In this document: piece by piece, positions 8,431-17,543 of the stretch | How the letters are laid out: each line of letters begins with the position of its first letter | How positions within the stretch are numbered: the first letter of the stretch is position 1 | Origin: Dokdonella fugitiva | Lineage (GTDB): Bacteria; Pseudomonadota; Gammaproteobacteria; Xanthomonadales; Rhodanobacteraceae | Length of the DNA stretch: 64,000 bases | Direction of reading: 5' to 3' | Assembly (NCBI RefSeq): GCF_004342425.1 | Contig: NZ_SLWQ01000006.1 | Coordinates: forward strand, 1 to 64,000 | The notes under the pieces: generated by a model | What the model saw: the letters and a program-made list of their open reading frames with translations, nothing else | Told to the model about the DNA's origin: nothing | Databases searched by the model: none | Made by a program: the position numbers and the translations under genes

Positions 8431-10334
8431 TGAACGCCGAAGGCCGCTTCGAGGACGTCGAAGCCTATCTCATCGCGCAGCAGGCGAAGGGCCTGCTCCG
8501 CTTCATCACCTGCGGCAGCGTCGACGACGGCAAGAGCACGCTGATCGGGCGCCTGCTGCACGAATCGAAGGCGTTGTTCGACGACCAGCTCGCCGCGCTC
8601 GAGGGCGATTCGCGCAAGTTCGGCACACAGGGCGACGAGCTCGACTTCGCGCTGTTGCTCGACGGCCTCGGCGCCGAACGCGAGCAAGGCATCACGATCG
8701 ACGTCGCCTACCGCTTCTTCGTGACCGAGAAGCGCAAGTTCATCGTCGCCGACACGCCCGGGCACGAGCAGTACACGCGCAACATGATCACCGGCGCGTC
8801 GACCGCCGACCTCGCGGTCATCCTCGTCGACGCGCGCAAGGGCCTGCTCACGCAGACGCGCCGGCACAGCTATCTCGTTTCGCTCGTCGGCATCCGCCGG
8901 ATCGTCCTCGCGGTCAACAAGCTCGACCTCGTCGACTGGTCGCAGGAGGTGTTCGAGTCGATCGAACGCGACTACCGCGCGTTCGCGGCGCAGCTCGGCA
9001 TCGAGGACGTCGTCGCGATACCGCTGTCCGCGCTGCGCGGCGACAATCTCTCCTCGCCGAGCGCGCGCACGCCGTGGTACCGCGGCCCGAGCCTGCTGCA
9101 GCACCTCGAAACCGTCGATGTCGGTGGCGACGACGCGTCGGGCCCGTTGCGCCTGCCGGTGCAATGGGTGAACCGTCCCGATCTCGACTTCCGCGGCTAT
9201 TCCGGCCGCATCCTCGGCGGCCGCGTGCGACCCGGCGACGCGGTGCGCGTGCTGCCGTCGGGACGAACGTCGACGGTCGCGCGCATCGTCACGTTCGACG
9301 GCGATCTCGCCGAGGCGCGCTCGGGCCAATCGGTCACGCTCACGCTCACCGACGACATCGACATCAGCCGCGGCGACGTGATCTGCGCGGCCGGCGACCC
9401 GGCCGGCCTCGCCGACCAGTTCGAGGCGACGCTCGTCTGGATGGCCGACGCGCCGATGCTGCCCGGCCGCCCCTACCTCGTGAAGCTTGGCGCCACCACG
9501 CTCGGCGCATCGTTCGGCCAGCCGAAGTACGTCGTCGACGTCAACAGCCTCGAGCATCTCGCGGCAAAGACGCTCGAACTCAACGGCATCGGCGTCGCCA
9601 ACCTCACGCTCGACCGCGCGGTCGCGTTCGATCCGTACGCGTCGAACCGCGACATGGGCAGCTTCATCGTCATCGACCGCTATACGAACCAGACCGTCGG
9701 CGCGGGGCTGTTGCACTTCGCGCTGCGCCGGTCGCAGAACATCCACTGGCAGGCGGTCGAAGTCGACAAGCAGGCGCGCATCCGGCAGAACGGGCATTCG
9801 CCGTGCGTGCTCTGGTTGACCGGCCTGTCCGGCAGCGGCAAGTCGACGATCGCGAACATCGTCGAGCGCCAGCTGCACGCGCTCGGCGCGCGCACCTACC
9901 TGCTCGACGGCGACAACGTGCGCCACGGCCTCAGCAAGGACCTCGGCTTCACCGACGCCGACCGCGTCGAGAACATCCGTCGCATCGGCGAAGTCGCCAG
10001 GCTCATGGTCGATGCCGGCCTCATCGTCATCACCGCGTTCATCTCGCCATTCCGCTCCGAGCGCCAGCTCGCACGCGGCATGGTCGAGGACGGCGAATTC
10101 ATCGAGATCTTCGTCGATACGCCGCTCGCGGTGGTGGAGCAGCGCGATCCGAAGGGGCTCTACAAGAAGGCACGCCGCGGCGAGCTCAAGAACTTCACCG
10201 GCATCGATTCACCCTACGAGGTGCCGGCCGCGCCCGAATTGCACCTGCGCACGATGGAGCAGTCGCCGGAGGAGTCGGCGAGCGCGATCGTCGACCTGCT
10301 GGTCCGCCGCGGCGTGATCCGCCGGTCGCACTGA
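8430..10334 (+). CDS. cysNC: Bifunctional sulfate adenylyltransferase subunit 1 / adenylylsulfate kinase (CysNC)
   Basis: A 634-residue fusion. The N-terminal part (about 1-430) is the CysN GTPase, with P-loop [10 protein letters not shown]3 motif [12 protein letters not shown] and G4 VNKLDL. The C-terminal part (about 445-634) is APS kinase CysC, with P-loop GLSGSGKST and the DGDNVRHGL segment. GTP hydrolysis drives APS formation with CysD, and the kinase converts APS to PAPS. Fused CysNC is common in Lysobacterales. ATG 8430 overlaps the cysD stop (ATGA). Some start signal is also served by coupling. Confidence 0.96.
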   Translation: MNAEGRFEDVEAYLIAQQAKGLLRFITCGSVDDGKSTLIGRLLHESKALFDDQLAALEGDSRKFGTQGDELDFALLLDGLGAEREQGITIDVAYRFFVTEKRKFIVADTPGHEQYTRNMITGASTADLAVILVDARKGLLTQTRRHSYLVSLVGIRRIVLAVNKLDLVDWSQEVFESIERDYRAFAAQLGIEDVVAIPLSALRGDNLSSPSARTPWYRGPSLLQHLETVDVGGDDASGPLRLPVQWVNRPDLDFRGYSGRILGGRVRPGDAVRVLPSGRTSTVARIVTFDGDLAEARSGQSVTLTLTDDIDISRGDVICAAGDPAGLADQFEATLVWMADAPMLPGRPYLVKLGATTLGASFGQPKYVVDVNSLEHLAAKTLELNGIGVANLTLDRAVAFDPYASNRDMGSFIVIDRYTNQTVGAGLLHFALRRSQNIHWQAVEVDKQARIRQNGHSPCVLWLTGLSGSGKSTIANIVERQLHALGARTYLLDGDNVRHGLSKDLGFTDADRVENIRRIGEVARLMVDAGLIVITAFISPFRSERQLARGMVEDGEFIEIFVDTPLAVVEQRDPKGLYKKARRGELKNFTGIDSPYEVPAAPELHLRTMEQSPEESASAIVDLLVRRGVIRRSH

Positions 10335-10508
10335 GTGGCGCGGCGCGCCCGGCTCGACGGCGCTGGAGCCCGCGGGCGGCAACGCTTGGGGGGCGGCTCG
10401 AGGCGTGCAGCGCCGGATCCGACGCTGCGCGGCTTGATCCTGCGGAATCGTGGGCGATGCCGCCGCGGGCAGTACAAGCCGCATTGATCCTTGCGGCGGC
10501 AGCCTCAC

Positions 10509-10616
10509 TCAGGTCGAGGCGAGCACGAGCAGCACCGCCATCATCGCGCAGCAGATCGCGAGCACGACCAGCGCGACGCTGCCGGACACGCCGTCCTCGG
10601 TCGGGGGCGCGTTCAC
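10509..10616 (-). CDS. Small single-pass membrane protein, coupled to upstream small gene
   Basis: A 35-residue frame starting at GTG 10616 and overlapping the stop of the upstream 83-residue gene as GTGA. The N-terminus is short and polar (NAPPTEDGVSG), and residues 12-34 form one long hydrophobic segment rich in Val, Leu and Ala. It is too short for normal gene calling. The overlap with a gene that has a strong ribosome site is the main support. I do not recognise a family. Confidence 0.45.
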   Translation of the reverse strand: MNAPPTEDGVSGSVALVVLAICCAMMAVLLVLAST

Positions 10617-10864
10617 GTGCCGCGGATCTGCGCGCGCCGCGCCTTGAACCGCTCGAGCGCGGTCTGCAACTCGCGACTGCGTTCATACAGCGCCTTGAAG
10701 CGTCGGCGCGTCGACAGCGCTGCATGGATCACCCGGGCCCGCGCAAGCCTGTCGTCGCTGCGACGCAAGCATGCGGGTTCGCACAGGTCCGAGCAGGCGT
10801 GCTCGGCGAGCCTGCGGACGATACCGGCCTGCAAGGCATCCAGATGCAGTGGCGCGTGCTTCAT
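10613..10864 (-). CDS. Small basic protein of unknown function
   Basis: An 83-residue, strongly basic, mostly helical protein starting MKHAPLHLDALQ. It has a Cys-rich patch (CSDLCEPAC) near residue 25. A near-perfect GGAGGT ribosome site sits seven bases before ATG 10864 (four before ATG 10867), which is stronger than for most genes here. The stop overlaps the start of a 35-residue membrane peptide. No family is recognised. It may bind nucleic acid or be a small regulator of the membrane peptide; both are guesses. Confidence 0.5.
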   Translation of the reverse strand: MKHAPLHLDALQAGIVRRLAEHACSDLCEPACLRRSDDRLARARVIHAALSTRRRFKALYERSRELQTALERFKARRAQIRGT

Positions 10865-11233
10865 CATCGGGACCTCCGCGCGCCCGGCCAGGTGCCGCTG
10901 CGCGCATCAGGCGGCGTCGCGCACATTGCCGCGACGCCGTGTCGGCCGGACGCGGACTCCCGCCGTTTCCGGTGCCTGCGGCCGGTTGCCCGACCGTCGA
11001 CGACGCATCCTGCGTCGTGCTGCCCCGTGGCGGAGCCAAAGTGCGTCCTTGCCGCGATCCATCGCTGTTCCTGCCGAGCACTGTGCGCCCGCGCCTCGCC
11101 GGCGTCGTCGCACGAACGACGCGTCGGCGTGTGCGAAGCGGGCGCCGCGCCGTGTCGGAGATTTCGTACACCGTGGGGGCGCGCAGCGGTCGACGGCCGT
11201 TGCATCGCCGCGCCGATGGCGTACCCTGCGTCG
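10865..11233. other. Intergenic region without a supported gene
   Basis: About 370 bases between the divergent small gene pair and the cupredoxin. All frames here look like shadow frames rich in Arg, Ala and Pro. The only signals are the ribosome site for the minus-strand gene (10872-10877) and TACCCT at 11222-11227, which lies directly before the cupredoxin start. Confidence 0.5.
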
Positions 11234-11629
11234 ATGCGCCTGCTGCCCCTGCTCGCCCTCTGCGCCCTGCCCGCCGTGCCGGCCCGTGCCGGCGACTACC
11301 TCGTGCTGGTCGGTCCGGGCCAGACGTTCAATCCAGCCGAGTTGACGATCGCCGCCGGCGACAGCGTCACCTTCCGCAACAGCGGCGGCACCCACAACGT
11401 GAAGGCCGACGACAATTCGTTCCGCTGCGCCAACGGCTGCGACGGCGATGGCCAGGGTGGCAATGGCGCCGCCGCGGGCAACATCTGGCACTTCAGCCGC
11501 ACGTTCCCGAGCGCGGGCACGATCGGCTATTACTGCGAGACGCACGGCACGCCGACGAGCGGCATGCGCGGCACGATCGTCGTGCTGCCGAGCACGCCGG
11601 TCGAACTGCAGTCGTTCGACGTGGACTGA
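11234..11629 (+). CDS. Secreted cupredoxin (plastocyanin/azurin-like blue copper protein)
   Basis: A 131-residue protein with a signal peptide (about 1-18, ending PVPARA). The mature part is a plastocyanin-like beta-sandwich. Type 1 copper ligands are visible: His in GGTHNVKADD, then Cys, His and Met in CETHGTPTSGM. An extra Cys pair (RCANGC) lies in an inserted loop. It probably carries electrons in the periplasm. ATG 11216 is an in-frame alternative; I prefer 11234 because the signal peptide is then compact and a TACCCT hexamer just upstream could be the -10 of a leaderless transcript. Confidence 0.85.
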   Translation: MRLLPLLALCALPAVPARAGDYLVLVGPGQTFNPAELTIAAGDSVTFRNSGGTHNVKADDNSFRCANGCDGDGQGGNGAAAGNIWHFSRTFPSAGTIGYYCETHGTPTSGMRGTIVVLPSTPVELQSFDVD

Positions 11630-11639
11630 ACCGCGGCCG

Positions 11640-12308
11640 ATGTCCCACCCGCATCCCGCCGAGCCACGCGTGCTGCTGACCGGCTTCGAGCCGTTCGGCG
11701 GCGAGGCCGTCAATCCGTCGCAGGAGATCGTCCGCGCGCTCGACGGCGCGACAATCGCCGCGCATCGCGTCGTCGGCAGCGTGTTGCCGGTATCGTTCGC
11801 CGCGACCGTGCCGATGCTCGAGGACCTCGTCGAGCGCCATCGGCCCATGCTCGTGCTCGCCCTCGGCCAGGCGGGCGGGCGCAGCGAGATCTCGCTCGAG
11901 CGCATCGCGGTGAACCTCGTCGACGCGCGCATCGCCGACAACGACGGGCTGCAGCCGATCGACGTGCCCGTCGTCGCCGGTGCGCCCGCCGCGTACTTCA
12001 CGAACCTGCCGGCCAAGGCGATCGTCGCGGAACTGCGCACGCGCGGCATCCCGGCTGCGCCGTCGCTGAGCGCGGGTTCGTTCGTCTGCAACCAGGTGTT
12101 CTTCGCACTCGCGCACCTGCTTGCGACGCGCCTGCCCGAGGCGCGCGGCGGCTTCGTGCACGTGCCGTGGCTGCCGCAGCAGGCGGCGCGCCAGCCCGGG
12201 CAGCCGAGCATGGCGCTGGCGACGATGATCGAAGGCATTCACGCCGCGATCGAGTGCGCGCTCGCTGTGCAAGAGGACCTCGCGACCAGCGGTGGCACGA
12301 CGCATTGA
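11640..12308 (+). CDS. pcp: Pyroglutamyl-peptidase I (peptidase C15)
   Basis: A 222-residue cytoplasmic cysteine peptidase that removes N-terminal pyroglutamate. The N-terminal VLLTGFEPFGGEAVNPS signature is intact. The catalytic set is Glu87 in LERIAVNLVDARI, Cys150 in GSFVCNQVF and His174 in GFVHVPWLP. The start is ATG 11640, ten bases after the cupredoxin stop. Length fits the family. Confidence 0.93.
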   Translation: MSHPHPAEPRVLLTGFEPFGGEAVNPSQEIVRALDGATIAAHRVVGSVLPVSFAATVPMLEDLVERHRPMLVLALGQAGGRSEISLERIAVNLVDARIADNDGLQPIDVPVVAGAPAAYFTNLPAKAIVAELRTRGIPAAPSLSAGSFVCNQVFFALAHLLATRLPEARGGFVHVPWLPQQAARQPGQPSMALATMIEGIHAAIECALAVQEDLATSGGTTH

Positions 12309-12342
12309 CCTTTCGCCTCGCCGGCAGCTCGCGCGATCCTGC

Positions 12343-12348
12343 TAGACT
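12343..12348 (+). promoter_or_regulatory. Probable -10 element of the DMT transporter gene
   Basis: TAGACT within GCTAGACTGCGC, 31 bases upstream of the GTG start. No good -35 is visible at standard spacing. Confidence 0.35.
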
Positions 12349-12378
12349 GCGCGCCCTCGTTCCCCTGCGACCGCGATC

Positions 12379-13314
12379 GTGAGCCTTCCCGCCGCCGCCG
12401 CGGTGCCTCCTGCCAATCCCCTGCCCGCGCGTGCCGCATTGCTGATGGTGGCGAGCGCGACCAGCTTCGGCCTCATGGCGATCCTGATCCGCTACGCGTC
12501 GCACGGCCTGCATGCTTTCGAGATCGCATTCTTCCGCAGCTTCTTCGGCGCGCTCGCGACCGCGCCGCTGCTGGCGCGCCATGGCATGCGCGCGCTGCAC
12601 ACCGACCGGCTCCGGTTCTACGTCGTGCGCTGCGCGATCGGCACGCTCGGCATGCTCGCCGGTTTCTGGGCCATCGCCCACCTGCCGCTCGCGCAGGCGA
12701 TCGCGCTGTCGTATTCGTCGCCGCTGTTCGTGACCATCGGCGCGGTGCTGTTCCTCGGCGAGATCGTGCGCATGCGCCGCTGGAGCGCGGTCGTCGCGGG
12801 TTTCATCGGCGTGCTGGTGATCGTGCGGCCGGGCACCGACGGCTTCACCGCGGCCAGCCTCGTCGCGCTGCTCGCCGCCGCCTCGACCGGCGCGGTCACG
12901 ATCAGCATCAAGTTCCTCTCCCGCAGCGATCCACCCGACACGATCGTGCTGCTCACCACGTGGCTGTGGGTGCCACTCTCGCTGCCGTTCGCGCTCGCGG
13001 TCTGGCAGTCACCGCCGGCATCGCTGTGGCCACTGCTCGTCGTCATCGGCATGCTCGGCACGCTCGGCCAGTACCTGTGGACGCACGCGCTGCGCCTGGC
13101 CGAAGCGTCGACGCTGGCACCGCTGAGCTACCTGCAGCTCGTGATCGTGTCGGTGCTCGCCTGGCTGCTGTTCGACGAACGCGTCGATGGGTGGACCGCG
13201 GCCGGCGCCGCGATCGTGATCGGCGCGAGCCTGTACATCGCGCGCCGCGAGGCGCAGGTCGCCCGGCAGCGTCGCGCCGAAGCGCTCGCTGCCAGGACGG
13301 AGCCCCAGCTCTAG
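12379..13314 (+). CDS. EamA/DMT-family inner-membrane transporter (ten-helix)
   Basis: A 311-residue membrane protein with about ten hydrophobic helices and two EamA repeats (about 18-150 and 165-295). The second repeat contains the typical TLAPLSYLQLVIVSVLAWLLF stretch. It belongs to the drug/metabolite transporter superfamily and probably exports a small metabolite; substrate unknown. The start is GTG 12379; an internal ATG near 12446 would cut off only the non-membrane N-terminus. It is full-length, unlike the half-size EamA pair at 4903-5657. Confidence 0.88.
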   Translation: MSLPAAAAVPPANPLPARAALLMVASATSFGLMAILIRYASHGLHAFEIAFFRSFFGALATAPLLARHGMRALHTDRLRFYVVRCAIGTLGMLAGFWAIAHLPLAQAIALSYSSPLFVTIGAVLFLGEIVRMRRWSAVVAGFIGVLVIVRPGTDGFTAASLVALLAAASTGAVTISIKFLSRSDPPDTIVLLTTWLWVPLSLPFALAVWQSPPASLWPLLVVIGMLGTLGQYLWTHALRLAEASTLAPLSYLQLVIVSVLAWLLFDERVDGWTAAGAAIVIGASLYIARREAQVARQRRAEALAARTEPQL

Positions 13315-13367
13315 GTCTGCCGCGGCACGCGCCACGGCCGGGTGTGACCGCCGGCGCGATGCCCTCG

Positions 13368-13820
13368 TTACTTCACGTGGATCGTGATCTTCGGCGAGAC
13401 GATCGGCGGGTCGAATTGCACGTGGCGGGCATCACCGAGATCGAGCTGCAGGGTGTGCGTGCCGGGCTCGAGATGGATCGTGTCTTCGGTCTGGCCCTTG
13501 CCGTAATGCTTGTGGGTCGCGTCGTTGGGAATCGGCGCGTCGAGCGGCGGCAGTTCCTTGCCGTCGACGAGCAGATGATGATGGCCCGTGCCTTCCTTGC
13601 CCTCGGTCGCGGGGGCAATGGCGATCCCTTCGACTCCGAACTTGACCTGCACGTCCTGGCCGACGGTCGCGCCATCCTTCGGTTCGATGAAGAACACGCG
13701 CGCACCGGCCGGCGCTTTTTCGCGCGCGAGCGCCGCGATGGGCGCCGCCGGATCGGCCGCTCGGGCGACGCCGACGAACAGCAACAGGGCCGTCGCGCAC
13801 GGAATGGCGAAGTCACGCAT
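13368..13820 (-). CDS. Periplasmic DUF4399-domain protein
   Basis: A 150-residue protein with a signal peptide (about 1-22, VARA). The mature part matches the DUF4399 pattern: FFIEPKDGATV, GHHHLLVDGKELP and HKHYGKGQTEDTIHLEPGTHTLQL. The His clusters suggest metal binding, but no function is established. ATG 13820 follows AGGAGA at seven bases; ATG 13835 is a weaker alternative. It stands alone, convergent with the DMT transporter and divergent from the ABC exporter. Confidence 0.85.
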   Translation of the reverse strand: MRDFAIPCATALLLFVGVARAADPAAPIAALAREKAPAGARVFFIEPKDGATVGQDVQVKFGVEGIAIAPATEGKEGTGHHHLLVDGKELPPLDAPIPNDATHKHYGKGQTEDTIHLEPGTHTLQLDLGDARHVQFDPPIVSPKITIHVK

Positions 13821-13865
13821 GTTCTTCTCCTGCAATCATCGAAGGCAGGATCATAGCGCCGCTGC

Positions 13866-13871
13866 TACCCT
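13866..13871 (+). promoter_or_regulatory. Probable -10 element of the Atm1-type ABC exporter gene
   Basis: TACCCT in GCTACCCTGC, about 66 bases upstream of the ATG. The same hexamer precedes the gene at 59107. Confidence 0.3.
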
Positions 13872-13936
13872 GCATTGCCCATGCACCGCGGCGTCCCCAT
13901 GTGGTGCCGTTCAGCGAATCCTCAGCCCCGGACCCC

Positions 13937-15733
13937 ATGACCGAATCCCGCTCCGCGAGCACGTTGTCGATACTGCGCCGTCTCTGGCCCGAAGTGTGGC
14001 GCTACCGCCTGCGCGTCGGCGTCGCCCTGCTGTTCCTCGTCGCTGCCAAGCTCGCCAACGTCGGCGTGCCCTTGATCATGCAGCGCCTCATCGACGCGCT
14101 CGACCTCACGCCGAAACCGCTGTTGATCCCGCTCATGCTGCTGATGGCGTACGGCGCGCTGCGCCTGTCGAGTTCGATGTTCCAGGAGCTGCGCCAGATC
14201 GTCTTCGCCCGCGTGCTTGCACGCACCTCGCGCAACATCACCTTGCGCGTGTTCGAGCACCTGCACGCGCTGTCGCTGCGCTTCCACCTCGACCGCCGCA
14301 CCGGCGGCGTCTCGCGCGACGTCGAACGCGGCATGACCGCGACATCGGACCTGCTCGACTGGACGATCTACACGATCCTGCCGACCCTGCTCGAGGTCGT
14401 GCTCGTCTGCGGCATCCTCATCACGCGCTTCGACTGGAGCTTCGCCGCGATCACCCTCGGCACGCTGGTCGCGTACATCACCTTCACGTTCTCGATCACC
14501 GAGTGGCGAATGCGCTACTACCGCGCGGCGAACGCGGCCGATACCGAGGCCAACGAGCGCGCGGTCGATTCGCTGCTCAACTACGAGACGGTGAAGTACT
14601 TCGGCAACGAGCGGCACGAATTCGGCCGCTACGACGCGAGCCTGGTCAAGCTCGAGGATGCGACCGTCAAGAGCCTCAAGACGCTCGCCGTGCTCAACGT
14701 CGGCCAGGCCGGCATCGTCGCGATCGGCCTCACCCTGTTGCTCTGGCGCGCCGCGAGCGGCGTCGTCGCCGGCACGATGACGCTCGGCGACTTCGTGCTC
14801 GTCAACGCGTTCCTGATCCAGCTGTCGATTCCGCTCAACTACCTCGGCATGGTCTATCGCGAGGTCAAGCAGGCACTCACCAACATCGAGCGCATGTTCG
14901 TGCTGCTCGCCGAGGTGCGCGAGGTCGAGGACGCGCCGGGAGCGCCTGCTCTCGTGGTCGGCGGCGGCGAGGTGCGCTTCGAACACGTCGACTTCCACTA
15001 TTCGCCGGACCGGCCGATCCTGGCCGACGTGGACTTCCGCATCCCCGCGGGCAAGACGCTCGCGGTGGTCGGCACGACCGGCGCGGGCAAGTCCACGCTG
15101 GCGCGGCTGCTGTTCCGCTTCTACGACGCCAGCCGCGGACGCATCACCATCGACGGCCAGGACATCCGCTCGGTGTCGCAGCAGTCGCTGCGCGCGGCGA
15201 TCGGCATCGTCCCGCAGGACACCGTGCTGTTCAACGATTCGATCTACTACAACATCGCCTACGGCCGGCCGGACGCGACGCGCGAGGAAGTCATCGCCGC
15301 GGCCAAGGCCGCGCACATCCACGCCTTCATCGAATCACTGCCACAGGGCTACGACACCGGCGTCGGCGAACGCGGCCTCAAGCTCTCCGGCGGCGAGAAG
15401 CAGCGCGTCGCGATCGCGCGTACGCTGCTCAAGAACCCGGCGATCCTCGTCTTCGACGAAGCGACCAGTGCGCTCGACACCCGTACCGAGAAGATCATCC
15501 AGGGCGAGCTCGACGGCATCGCGCGCGGGCGCACCACCCTGGTCATCGCCCACCGCCTGTCGACGATCGTCGACGCCGACCAGATCCTGGTGCTCGAGCA
15601 GGGCCGCGTGGTCGAACGCGGCAGCCATGACGAACTGCTCGCGCAGGGCGGACGCTACGCCCAATTGTGGACGATGCAGCAGCGCGAGCGGAATCGCGTG
15701 GTCGAAGCGGGCGCCGAGCCCGTCCAAGCCTGA
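13937..15733 (+). CDS. ABC exporter, fused permease and ATPase, Atm1/HMT1 type
   Basis: A 598-residue half-transporter with six transmembrane helices (about 20-310) followed by an ATPase domain. The Walker A GTTGAGKST is near residue 378, the signature is LSGGEKQRVAIAR, Walker B is ILVFDEATSALD and the H-loop is VIAHRLST. The conserved SLLNYETVKYFGNE segment in the permease is typical of Atm1/HMT1 exporters, which move glutathione-linked species for metal detoxification or Fe-S export. ATG 13937 begins MTESRSASTL; an upstream ATG at 13901 would add an unrelated dozen residues. Confidence 0.92.
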   Translation: MTESRSASTLSILRRLWPEVWRYRLRVGVALLFLVAAKLANVGVPLIMQRLIDALDLTPKPLLIPLMLLMAYGALRLSSSMFQELRQIVFARVLARTSRNITLRVFEHLHALSLRFHLDRRTGGVSRDVERGMTATSDLLDWTIYTILPTLLEVVLVCGILITRFDWSFAAITLGTLVAYITFTFSITEWRMRYYRAANAADTEANERAVDSLLNYETVKYFGNERHEFGRYDASLVKLEDATVKSLKTLAVLNVGQAGIVAIGLTLLLWRAASGVVAGTMTLGDFVLVNAFLIQLSIPLNYLGMVYREVKQALTNIERMFVLLAEVREVEDAPGAPALVVGGGEVRFEHVDFHYSPDRPILADVDFRIPAGKTLAVVGTTGAGKSTLARLLFRFYDASRGRITIDGQDIRSVSQQSLRAAIGIVPQDTVLFNDSIYYNIAYGRPDATREEVIAAAKAAHIHAFIESLPQGYDTGVGERGLKLSGGEKQRVAIARTLLKNPAILVFDEATSALDTRTEKIIQGELDGIARGRTTLVIAHRLSTIVDADQILVLEQGRVVERGSHDELLAQGGRYAQLWTMQQRERNRVVEAGAEPVQA

Positions 15734-15857
15734 CACTGATCGTCAGAATCGTGCCAGCCGATGAGGAATGGCGCACACTTCCCGATGCCTGCCGGGTTCA
15801 TCCTCGCAGGCATGGTCCTTGCTATCACCGTCGTGCTCGCTCTACGGGAAGCCGCCC

Positions 15858-16943
15858 TTGAACACTCCGAAACTCCATACCGTGTGCGTCGTCGGCGCGC
15901 CGGCCGATGTCAGCGCCCGCATCCACGCCCTGCTCGACGAGCAGCGCACCCGCCTCGACGCACGCTGGCGCATCGGCGACTACGTCGGCGCGGAGCTGCT
16001 GCTGATCGAAACCGATTCGGTCTATGGACACATGGACTGGCTCAAGGCGCAGGGCAGCGGCCGCCTCGTCGCCGCGCTGACCGCGACGCCGGAATCCTAC
16101 GAATTCGCCGTACGCACGCCGGTCGACGCGGCGGGCCTCGTCGAGACGCTGAATCGCGTCGGCGCGCACCTCGCCGGTGCGCCCGTCGCCGCCCCCACGC
16201 GCGCGAAACCCGCCGCGGAACCGACTCCGGCCGCGGCCCCGGCTGCGGCAGCCAAGCCGGCTGCCTCCGCGCACGTTCCGCCGCCCGCGCGGCAGCCCGT
16301 GCCGGCGCCCGCGCCCGCAGCCGCTGCGCCGCGCGCACCGCAGGCCCCCGCCGCACCGGCCTACACGCCCGTCGAACATGGCCGTACGCTGCACCTGGCC
16401 GACCTCATCGGCGCGAATTCGCCCCTGCCGGGTCGCTTGCACCTGCAGGCGAACGGGCTTCCCGACCTCTTCATCGACACGCACGAGCAGACCTGGCGAT
16501 CGGCCGGCAACCTCAAGGCGATCACGCCCTGGTGCACGCGCACGATCGGCCACGGCGAGATCCAGGTGACTGGCGAGGCCGATTACACGAAGCAGGCCGG
16601 CGCGCTCGCCGCGCAGCCGTTCTCGCGCCTGAAATGGCTCGTCCACCTCGTCGGCAACGACGGCCAGCTCGAAGCCGGGCTCGATCCACGCGGCCATTAC
16701 AAGCTCTCGCGCTGGCCGCAGAGCGAGCGCGAGTTCCCGAAGCATTTCCGCATCGCGACGGTCATGCTCAAGCAGGCCGCGACCGTCGACGAAATCGCCG
16801 CGCAGAGCGGGGCGAGCGCGGCCGACGTCGCCAACTTCATCAATGCCTACAATGCGGTCGGTTACATCGAGGGCGAAAGCCAGGCCGATGCGCGTGGCGG
16901 CGGTTTGTTCGGTCGCGCGAAAAAAACTTCCGCGATGAGTTGA
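15858..16943 (+). CDS. Two-domain protein of unknown function with Ala/Pro linker
   Basis: About 361 residues from a TTG start at 15858 (NTPKLHTVCVVGAPADV); in-frame ATG 15768 would add about 30 residues without domain character. Residues 1-105 look like a receiver-like alpha/beta domain without the usual phospho-acceptor pattern. Residues 110-170 are an Ala/Pro-rich linker. The C-terminal part has a beta-rich segment (TLHLADLIGANSPLPGRLHL) and ends in a winged-helix-like stretch (TVDEIAAQSGASAADVANFI). It could be a regulatory protein related to surface behaviour, but I do not recognise the family. Its stop overlaps the -35 of the tRNA promoter. Confidence 0.65.
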   Translation: MNTPKLHTVCVVGAPADVSARIHALLDEQRTRLDARWRIGDYVGAELLLIETDSVYGHMDWLKAQGSGRLVAALTATPESYEFAVRTPVDAAGLVETLNRVGAHLAGAPVAAPTRAKPAAEPTPAAAPAAAAKPAASAHVPPPARQPVPAPAPAAAAPRAPQAPAAPAYTPVEHGRTLHLADLIGANSPLPGRLHLQANGLPDLFIDTHEQTWRSAGNLKAITPWCTRTIGHGEIQVTGEADYTKQAGALAAQPFSRLKWLVHLVGNDGQLEAGLDPRGHYKLSRWPQSEREFPKHFRIATVMLKQAATVDEIAAQSGASAADVANFINAYNAVGYIEGESQADARGGGLFGRAKKTSAMS

Positions 16944-16968
16944 CGAACGCGCGATCGCCCACTATTCT
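16940..16968 (+). promoter_or_regulatory. Promoter of the tRNA-Ala-Glu-Asp unit
   Basis: TTGACG at 16940-16945, a 17-base spacer, and TATTCT at 16963-16968. The tRNA-Ala gene starts 13 bases after the -10. The -35 overlaps the stop codon of the upstream gene. It is the best sigma-70 match in the window. Confidence 0.8.
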
Positions 16969-16981
16969 CTCGCGCTCTCTC

Positions 16982-17057
<76 letters not shown>

Positions 17058-17079
17058 GACAGGTTCGGTTTTCCTAAGC

Positions 17080-17155
17080 GTCCCCATCGTCTAGAGGCCT
17101 AGGACACCGCCCTTTCACGGCAGTAACAGGGGTTCGAATCCCCTTGGGGACGCCA
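17080..17155 (+). tRNA. tRNA-Glu (TTC)
   Basis: A 76-base cloverleaf with acceptor GTCCCCA/TGGGGAC, discriminator G and encoded CCA. The anticodon loop CTTTCAC gives TTC. It lies 22 bases after tRNA-Ala. Confidence 0.96.
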
Positions 17156-17216
17156 TAAGGTGAAGGGCGACAGGAAGTGAAAACGCACAGGACGTGCGCG
17201 AGTTGCAGAAAAACGC

Positions 17217-17293
17217 GGAGCGGTAGTTCAGCTGGTTAGAATGCTGGCCTGTCACGCCGGAGGTCGCGGGTTCGAGTCCCGTCCGCTCCGCCA
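17217..17293 (+). tRNA. tRNA-Asp (GTC)
   Basis: A 77-base cloverleaf with acceptor GGAGCGG/CCGCTCC, discriminator G and encoded CCA. The anticodon loop CTGTCAC gives GTC. It is the last tRNA of the unit and borders the decayed island. Confidence 0.96.
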
Positions 17294-17301
17294 CACACCC
17301 G

Positions 17302-17340
17302 CCGGGTTGGAGACTTCGTCTCCAACCCGGTTTTGTTTTG
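17302..17340 (+). terminator. Rho-independent terminator of the tRNA unit
   Basis: A perfect 13-bp stem (17302-17314 with 17318-17330, CCGGGTTGGAGAC) closes a TTC loop and is followed by TTTTGTTTT. It ends tRNA transcription nine bases after tRNA-Asp. Confidence 0.93.
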
Positions 17341-17543
17341 GGCCACGTGCAGCGATTTCCGCGATCGCGACCGGACTCTCCCCGGCCCTTCCCCGCCCTC
17401 TTTCGCCGGAATCGGACGATCGTCTCTCGGAGCCGATTTCCGGGGTCCGGTCGCTTTCACTGGGTCGGCAATGACGCGAAGGTTATCTTGGGTGCCTGCT
17501 CCTCGACGGATGCGCAGACACGCGAACCCCGATGCCGAGGCCC
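17341..17543. other. Island border without a supported gene
   Basis: About 200 bases between the tRNA terminator and the end of the recombinase remnant. No coding signature, tRNA-end duplication or clear att repeat is seen. It is where an attachment site would be expected. Confidence 0.4.

Noticed and set aside
12305..12348. TTGACC paired with TAGACT as a full sigma-70 promoter
   Set aside because: The spacer would be 32 bases, far too long; only the -10 is kept.
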